A program made the position numbers and the translations under genes. Below are positions 56,850 through 64,000 of a stretch of DNA of 64,000 nt, piece by piece. Source of the DNA: Chaenocephalus aceratus (lineage: Eukaryota > Chordata > Actinopteri > Perciformes > Channichthyidae); NCBI GenBank assembly GCA_023974075.1, contig CM043787.1, positions 32,459,718 through 32,523,717 on the forward strand, read 5' to 3'. The notes beneath the pieces are model-generated. The model was given only the letters and a program-made list of their open reading frames with translations. It was not told where the DNA came from and searched no databases. Numbering within the stretch: position 1 is the first letter of the stretch; every line of letters begins with the position of its first letter.

Positions 56850-59800
56850 TAAATTGTAATTAAATGACATCTAAGAAACACACCCTTAACATAATGTGGT
56901 TCAAAACTTGTTTGCGATGTATCCGTTTTCCATTTGCAAATCCCTTATAACTAAGGGAAGGCCATTGCTGTACAGTACTTCTGGGATTTACAATTTGTTT
57001 TCATGCATTTGCACCATGAAAGCTGGTACTGTCTGTCGCTGATGAACTGTGATCCTTGTAGCTCTCTATCACTTATGTGTTCGGCTCCCTTGTGCAGCTT
57101 CCCAGCCTCTTTCAAACTGAAATGCTCCAGCTGTCATATTTCACTTCTCATTTCCTCATGTTATTTCTCTGATTATCCTTCCTCCCCTTTTAACAAGCGG
57201 GATCAATAAAGAGAGTAACATCAAGGTGTGAAAGTGATTAAAGTCTGTGGGTTTGATCAGTAATAGTTGTGTGGATTATTGTGAATAATTTGAATTGACA
57301 TTTCAATACATGTAATAATTATTTGTTCCTAGTCAAGAGGATTCTTTCTTTACTATAATCTAATGATAAAATAACATGCAGACAAGTATTGGTTAGTAGC
57401 TCCCCTAATTCACACAAGCGTACTGTAACAAACACACTTTGAACTTGACATGTAGTACAATGCATGTCCTTTTTACTCGTCACTATTATGACTTGTAATA
57501 ATGATGTTGTTTTTACTTGCCACATACTGTGGCTGTTAAATAGCAGGATTTTACATCTTGTATTTTACAATGATGTTAATTAATTTGTCAAAGAAACAAA
57601 ATAAACTACATTTGTGGCTGAATGGTTGTGCTATATTATATTTATTATGGATGTAAAAGCAATGAATGGAAGCAGCCCCATGTAGTGAGGGGCTACTGGG
57701 GTCAAACACAGAGGTGCTGTTATTCAGGAGGGTAGCTAGCACCTCACCTAGAGATCCCGCCAAATGATCTAGTGAGCCTGTCAAACACAGGGTGGGGGAT
57801 GAGGGGTGCCGGGTAGCAAGTCAGTTAACATGATGAGGGAGCCATACAGATAAATCACAATTCACTCAGGGAGCAGTCACACTCAATGACATATTCACTG
57901 GCTGGCTCTACAGCTCATTTGATAACGCTCTTGCCACGTCATTCATTTCTCTGAAGGATGAAAGGGAGGCTGGAAATGTCATCAGCCTACTGAGGCAGGG
58001 ACGCCAGCGACTAAGAATAAAGAGGGAGGAGGTGCCTCATAATTAATTAAGTTTTTTAACCCTGCTACAGCCAGACACATCCCACTATTTTCTGGGGGTC
58101 TTTCAATTAGACATGCGTTGTAATTAAATGCTGTGTCACAGCGCTGTTGGGGCTTGCCAGATTTATGTCCCAGGATAAGTTAATGCCATTCATTATCACG
58201 ATGGATAGCGCAGCGTAAACGGAATATTGTTAGGGTCCCTGTAGGAAAGCTGGAGCAATTGCATAATAATAGAAATATCTCTTACACCTGTCACCTCTCC
58301 TGTTTACCAGACGGAAACTGTGAAAGACGATCAGTAACCTTAATCCTAAACAGTTTGACAAAAACGTTATTGATAAGATTGATCTACCGAATAAAGTGAC
58401 TTAAGCATGTTTTTACACTTGCTAATTAATGGTAATGCATAACACAAACAATTGAAAATCACAATGGTTGCTCCTTAGACGTATGACTGTATCTCAGTAA
58501 GACAGCACTCTCTCAGAGTAAAGATAGTGACACAGACTGAGGGTGCTTTCAGGTACTCTGGCCTTACTATAGTGTTGTGGCTTACTGTGAAGTCTGAGAA
58601 GCCTGAAATGGTGCCAGTACAACAGAGGAAAGGCAGAGACTCATCTTTGGACGTGTCTTCAGGACATGATGTTGTCATCTTGACAGCACAGCTTTTGTGT
58701 TAGATGTACTTTCAAGTCTAGAATGCCCACCTCACTTCAGAAAAGCCCCTGCTCCCCATCGGTGTCCCTCTGTAAAGCCTTAGATCACACATGGTGTGTT
58801 TTACTTTGTCTAGATCTCATAGATCACAACAACAGTACAGTAGCTCTGCCATACTTATTCATCATGGTGCTTTTAGTCTTTATACTTTTTTCTACTTAAT
58901 TATTTGTTTAAATCAAAAAACACTTTATTAGACAGACACTATAGTAAATGCTTTGATGTGCTAATATGTTTTAGTTTAGTTTAAGTAAACTACATTTAGT
59001 GATTGCCTTCTCTATAAGGGCTCCTTCATGTGTGACTGTACATTTGTGAAAATAAAAATAAAAAGCTAACAAGGGATGTTAAAAAAAAGCATTATCCACC
59101 TCAAGACATTCCTATTGTGATATAAAAGCTAAACAATAAATACATACAAATTAAACAAAATACAAATATGTTGTGTCCTTGGCATTTCATCTTGAACTGA
59201 AACAATCACAATTTACCTTTATATTTCATAGCAGTTAGATTCCACAGAATATATAATAACACACGTTAAATTTAAGACCTTAAATGTATAGACTTTATTG
59301 AGAATGACCACAAAACCAGTCCTTGCATGTGATGTGCAGGATGATAGGACGTTTGCAAACTATTTGAGGACCTGTTCATCAGAACACTGCTCTTCAACAC
59401 AGCTACTGGTGCCTTTTTCAGAAAAGCATACAGTACTTACCCACACATAAATTGATGTAACAGGCGCCCTGACCCCTATTTCCTTTATGTTACTATTAGT
59501 TAAAAAACACTGTGAGTGTTTTCTGTCATTGCCTTTTTTTGCTGTCCATCTTCCTTGTTAGATTCTCAGTGAAACTGCTGTACACTATAATAGACTTGGC
59601 CATTCGGGGCTCCACACAATGAATGTTGTTGTAATCCCTCCTGTCATGGGGCAATGAATGTTCCATGTTTTCTTCTTTTTTTCCTTTTGCTTGTTTCCTA
59701 CGTACATGTAGACAGCAATTTACATGGAGACATTAATGTAACTGTCATGTTCTATCCAAGAGCGCTGAAGCAGAACTGCTAAAAGACAGCCAGTCCATGG

Positions 59801-61508
59801 CACTGATGCTCAGGGCACCAAAGATTGAGCAGCAATACAAAGTTAATGGAATTAAGTAAAGAATTCCCCCCATCCACCAAAGCAGAGACCAGAAGAAATA
59901 ACAACATCTAAATAAGCCTCAGCTGGAAAATTAATGTTAAAAATAAGGAACTCAGAAAGCATCTGTGAATTTAATGTGGAGTATGAGGTGGTGGAGGGGC
60001 TAAAGAGGCAGATAGAAAAATGTGGTGCATCATATTAACTTTGATAGTACTGCAGCATCAGCTTTTTGTAGTATTTCTCTTCTTGGCCTATTGTACTCTA
60101 AATAAGAGTACAGGCAACTATTAGATCAGATAAATTGCTTGGTTAAGCGCAACACTTCACACAACATGGGACCTGCAGCGTGTTGCCATCAGGCGACTCG
60201 TACTGTAATGCTGTTATGTTGTATTTCCTGCTGCAATGTGCACTTCATCTGTGGATTATTGTAAGTCTGAGAACGAAAGGTGGCAAGGGAGCTCGACAGA
60301 CAGTAAAAGCGCTTTGGGAGACACAGTAGAGAAACAAGGTCTTGTACCTCTATATTGCATGTTCAAAATCTGCCTTATTTTGCCCAGGGATCCTGCAAGC
60401 ACAAGCCAACACTAAATAGAAGGTCAGTGTGGTCTTCTATTTCACAACAGTTTACTTTATAATGTCCACAACATAAAAAAAATATGCCGGTGCAGTTGGA
60501 TTTCTGAATTTTTCCATCTTATTTCAGGGTTTTGTCTAAACCGGGTAAAAGCGGAGGATGCAGATTAAACATTTTTAAGTGATTTAAAACTGATGCCAGA
60601 AAACAATATTCCTCTTTGTCAAAAACTGTATAATTACTCCAATACTATGAAAACCGTGTCAAATAGACCGTCAACATAGATAGCTTTGTTTTTATGGAGC
60701 ACGACGTTGCGTTGTTGTTTACGTCCGCGCCGCCACCTTGTTTACGGAATTGATATATCTTATGTACAAGATCGGCACCACAGTATTGCCCTCATACTAT
60801 TATTATAGAAAAACCCCTGTTATATCAACAGTATCGTATTTTCTAGTAGTAGATCCTTGTACTAATCCACATTTATAATGTTTCGGCTATCCACTTCAGA
60901 ATTGTACATTTATAGGGGGATTTTTACATTTTAAATCTTATTAACTCCTAAATAAGGACGACAATGTAATACAATCACATTCAATTGAAATCATTAAGTT
61001 CAAAAATTGTCTGTGAATTGATGGTTCACAAACTATGATAAATATAAACACATCTAAAAAATTAAATAATATTGCTCATTTAAAACAGGCCTAATTGTTT
61101 AATTGGTCTTTAAGGGTGTGCTGTAAAAAGGTTTTAAAGAGTTCTTTGCAAGAGAGCACAATACTGTCAAAGCTTTCTCATTCCAGCGGTATCCTTCATT
61201 TTAATATCCATTCATTAATTTTGCTTTTGGAAGAAGATTATATGAAGGAAATGATTACTTATGGTTAGGCTCAATCCATTATTCTGCTCATCCATCCATC
61301 CACAACACACAAGTGTCAAGCCTGTAATTCTTCTGTCATTAATAATGCATTAATGCCTTCTTCATTAATTCATAATAGTTTTCAGGTTTGATCCTAATTA
61401 CTTTGATTTAGATCACAGCCTGTGATCAATTAAGTCATTCCTGGAAAGGACCAGACGCCATTCCCTTATGAAGCAGTGAAGGAAGAAGTGTTTGTGCTCA
61501 TTTTCAAA
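56850..61508. other. long non-coding stretch, no gene recognised
   Basis: About 4.7 kb with no domain-bearing frame. The block at about 57990-58215 (CTCATAATTAATTAAG, CAATTAGACATGCGTTGTAATTAAATGC, CATTCATTATCACG in pieces) and the block at about 61190-61470 (many ATTAAT/CATTAA words, TGATCAATTAAG) have the look of vertebrate conserved non-coding elements. The rest is AT-rich without repeats. Confidence 0.5.
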
Positions 61509-63073
61509 GACAAACAATACGATACGATATTACTTTATTAGTTAGACCAAGTCTGAAATGTGACTTGCGTCACAGCAGCTCCATGTCCAACACCAACATA
61601 GACAAATATCCAGACACAAATACATGAAACACAAACAACAAACATTTAACATAACAGCACAATCAGTGAGAGAAAACATGCTCAAAGAGCCTTCAGCGTG
61701 CATTTGATCTGGGATTTAGCTCTGTATTTACTGTGAGGATTGACTGATGCACAAAGGAGTGCTTCAGTCTGACTTTATTGAATCGTGGGATCCTGTATCT
61801 CAGATTAGATGGTAGCAGTTCATATTCACTGTTCAGAACATGGTTTGGGTCAGAGATGATGTTGTTGGACAGCCTCACTAGGCTGAGTCAGAGTCTCTGA
61901 CAGGGTTGACCAACAATCTTTGAGCAGACTTTTAACAGGTGGAGCCGTTTTGATTTTAAAGCTGCTGACAAACATTTGTACCAGGTAGTATTGCAGTACT
62001 GCAGAATAGATAAGATCACAGATGTAAAGAACAACAGAAGAAGTTCTCTGCTCGCCCCAAAAGACCTAAGACGGCGGAAAAAATAAATTCTTTGTTTTGT
62101 CCTTTTGCACAGATATTCAATGTGGTCCTTCCATGACAGCAGATGGTCAATCATTACACCCAAGTATTTGTATGAAACTCCCTGCTTGATTTCATCTGTA
62201 TGGATGACAATGGGGACTTTATGGGAGTCAGAAGGTGAGCCAAAAATGATTTCCTCAGTTTTCTTGGTGTTGATCTCAAGAGCATGTTATCAGTCCACTC
62301 GACCACCTGATTTACAGCCTGTTGGTGCAGCTCAGGGTCATCTGTGTTACTGAGCAGAGATATTATTGCAGTATCATCAGAGTACAGAGTACTATGATGA
62401 ATTGATTTGGTGTGTTGGTACGACAATCATCAATGTAGAGACTCACACAGCCCTGGGGGGCCCCTAGATTGGTTGTGATGGCAGATGACAGGGTTTTGTT
62501 AACATTCACAAGTTGCTCTCTACTGGTGAGGAAAGCGGCATACTAGTAAATCAGGTATGGATTTACTTCCATTTTGGCCACTTTTGACACCAAGATGTCT
62601 GCTTGTATTGTGTTGAATGCTGATGAGAAGTCTAGGAAGTGGGCTCTTGCATAGGTGTTACGTTTATCTAAATGTTTAGTGATGATATGAACCAAAGTAG
62701 CCACAGCATCTTCCGTACCCCACCCTTGTTTATAGGCAAATTGGTATGGGTCAAGTTTGTCTTGTACTGATAAGAAATCGGAGCAGAATGATTTCATAAT
62801 CACTGAGGTGAGGGCTATTGGTCTGTAGTCCTTATGTTCTTTTGGGCATGGAATTTTGGGCAGTGGTTTTATGTGTGAAGTTTTCCATGACAGAGGGATG
62901 GTGTGCGTGTCAATGGGTTGCCACACTGGAGCCAGCTCAGTAGCAACGTTTTTCAGCAGAAAACCGCTGCACCCATCTGGCCCAGCCGCTTTCTTGGTGT
63001 TGGTGTACTGAAAGGTTTTTCTGACCTCTTCGACACTGATGGTAATTTTGTCAGAGGAAGCAGGTATATGGTT
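61509..63073 (-). mobile_element. Rex1-like non-LTR retrotransposon, 5'-truncated and broken
   Basis: Minus-strand protein pieces in order: KKAAGPDGCSGFLLK and IPLSWKTSHIKPLPK (RT N-terminal motifs), DYRPIALTSVIMK, FLDFSSAFNTIQ (palm motif A with catalytic Asp), YSDDTAIISLL (catalytic Asp pair), SWKDHIEYLCKRTKQRIYFFRRLRSFG (thumb) and a C-terminal part, YELLPSNLRYRIPRF. This set is typical of Rex1 in the CR1-related group. The frame breaks near 62920 (small deletion), 62543, around 62430, 62160 and 61888. The 3' end, read on minus, has GACGCAAGTCACATTTC, TAATAAAGTAATATCG and a short tandem TATCG tail. The 5' part, including any endonuclease, is absent. Confidence 0.9.
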
Positions 63074-63074
63074 T

Positions 63075-63160
63075 CAGGGTTTCCCACACATAGACTATAC
63101 TTGGGCGGGCCGCCCAGGTATATTAACGGCCGCCCAAGTATATTTCGCGACCCATTTAGT
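63075..63160 (+). mobile_element. fragment of a DNA-transposon-like repeat starting CAGGGTTTCCCACACA
   Basis: CAGGGTTTCCCACACA followed by GGGCGGGCCGCCC resembles the 5' terminus of fish hAT-type non-autonomous elements. It abuts the truncated 5' end of the Rex1-like element. No matching right terminus is found before the window ends, so it is a fragment or extends beyond. Confidence 0.45.
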
Positions 63161-63493
63161 TTTTTTTTGTTGTTGTTTTTTATAATTTTTTTTTTTTATT
63201 CGTCCGTGACCACGACGCCATCTGCGATCGATTAACTTGTGGACAATGATCCCTCGCTCCCTTGCCCTGATCTCGCCTCCTTCTGGCCTGTTAAGTGGCC
63301 TGCCTCACACATTAAGTATTCTGCAGTTACACACACCTTTAAATACCTATGTTGTTATATCTTTAATTAGATTTAATGATGAACTGTTTACATTATACAT
63401 TTAAGAGACTTTTTCTAGTTTTCATTTCATTTGGTTTTGTTGATATTGTCGATTGTCAATAGTTCAATTTTTGAAGGTCCTTTGGTATTTTAT
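63161..63493. other. non-coding, T-rich then unremarkable
   Basis: Poly-T-rich start (63163-63200), then non-coding sequence. The frame over 62903-63235 is antisense to the Rex1-like RT and not a gene. Confidence 0.5.
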
Positions 63494-63560
63494 ATGAACC
63501 CAAGGAAGAATAGTTGTTACTGCGGTAATTACTAATGTTGATCCTAAATAAACTACAAAC
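63494..63560 (+). mobile_element. diverged copy of the retroelement tail seen at 38485-38556
   Basis: GAACCCAAGGAAGAATAG ... ACTAATGTTGATCCTAAATAAA followed by CAAACAAACAAC. It shares layout and several words with the 38.5-kb tail, with substitutions. Confidence 0.5.
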
Positions 63561-63917
63561 AAACAACAACAGCGTAAATCACCTATGTCCAAATAGGCCA
63601 GGATAAAGTTGCATCCACGGCATCATGTGAGGGACAACATGTATAACAACATTGCTGTAGGTTTTTAGAATAAATACAAAAGCGATGCTAGTGGTGTAAA
63701 AGATACAAATTGGTTATTTGCAGAAAGTAATGTAAAAACTGAAAATTATGCATTCTTCAAAGGAATAAACAAATTATTACTTAATATATGTTTTGGCAAT
63801 TCTTCACTTTTGCTGTATGTAAACGGAACACAATTACTTAAATAATGACTTAAGAAAGCAGAACTCAAGGCAACCTGCAAAACAGCATATTTACCTTTTG
63901 TGCTTCATATAGTGATA
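63561..63917. other. non-coding, nothing recognised
   Basis: AT-rich, no frames or repeat ends seen. Confidence 0.5.
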
Positions 63918-64000
63918 TGTAAGTAAGTAAGTAAGTACAACTTTATTTATATAGCACCCTTCTCAACACTAATGTACAAAGTGCTTTACAGTACAGTACA
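63918..64000 (-). mobile_element. 3' end of a non-LTR retroelement, cut by the window edge
   Basis: Starts with a (TAAG)n run (AAGTAAGTAAGTAAG) followed by ACTTTATTTATATAGCAC and CAAAGTGCTTTACA. Read on the minus strand this is a GCTATATAAATAAAGT-type end with a CTTA tail, a common fish LINE/SINE terminus similar in form to that at 39942. The body lies outside the window. Confidence 0.65.

Noticed and set aside
61505..61530. Microsatellite GATAC repeat as an independent feature
   Set aside because: It is the short tandem 3' tail of the Rex1-like element.

Overview
The window looks like teleost fish chromosomal DNA, probably a percomorph. It is AT-rich, intron- or desert-like sequence loaded with transposable elements typical of bony fish: L2 LINE fragments with the UnaL2-type 3' stem-loop, a Rex1-like LINE, two DIRS-type tyrosine-recombinase retrotransposons, a chromodomain Ty3/Gypsy element, hAT-like, piggyBac-like and Tc1/mariner-like non-autonomous DNA transposons, and long CA/TG microsatellites. 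I found no convincing host-gene exon, tRNA, rRNA or CRISPR array. Every open frame of substance that I can recognise belongs to a mobile element.

Layout: 0.42-1.18 kb, 5'-truncated L2 LINE (+). 1.65-2.47 kb, near-palindromic Tc1/mariner-like foldback element with telomere-like repeats in both arms. 2.5-22.5 kb, mostly non-coding, with two retroelement tails and simple repeats. 22.57-23.05 kb, SINE fragment followed by a second L2 fragment. 24.04-25.42 kb, hAT-like element with a perfect 8-bp target duplication. 25.45-30.49 kb, DIRS copy 1 (+), missing its 5' end and the core of its reverse transcriptase. 31.69-32.38 kb, piggyBac-like MITE. 32.67-33.58 kb, second hAT-like element with a perfect 8-bp duplication. 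36.49-36.91 kb, opposed TG and CA tracts. 39.08-43.74 kb, Ty3/Gypsy chromovirus (-) with 359-360 bp LTRs and a 5-bp duplication; its pol is interrupted by an 850-bp non-LTR insertion. 43.7-51.3 kb, non-coding. 51.31-56.85 kb, DIRS copy 2 (-), with both ends, intact gag-like and recombinase frames, little RT, and a nested 318-bp MITE. 56.9-61.5 kb, non-coding. 61.5-63.07 kb, Rex1-like LINE (-). 63.07-64 kb, further repeat fragments.

The most informative material is the DIRS pair. The copies lie in opposite orientation about 21 kb apart and are damaged in different places, so each supplies a reference for reading the other. Copy 2 shows the full DIRS architecture: inverted terminal repeats, an internal complementary region, AAC/GTT triplets at both ends and at the internal junction, a gag-like protein, and a 454-residue tyrosine recombinase with its R, HxxR and Y residues. 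Its inverted repeats carry a compact CCAAT/CRE/TATA promoter-like cluster, and both copies of the cluster point inward. A short hairpin between gag and pol is kept in both copies and duplicated in copy 2.

Limits: superfamily calls rest on termini, target duplications and protein motifs read by eye. Conserved non-coding candidates are suggestions from sequence texture only, and no comparison to other genomes was possible.
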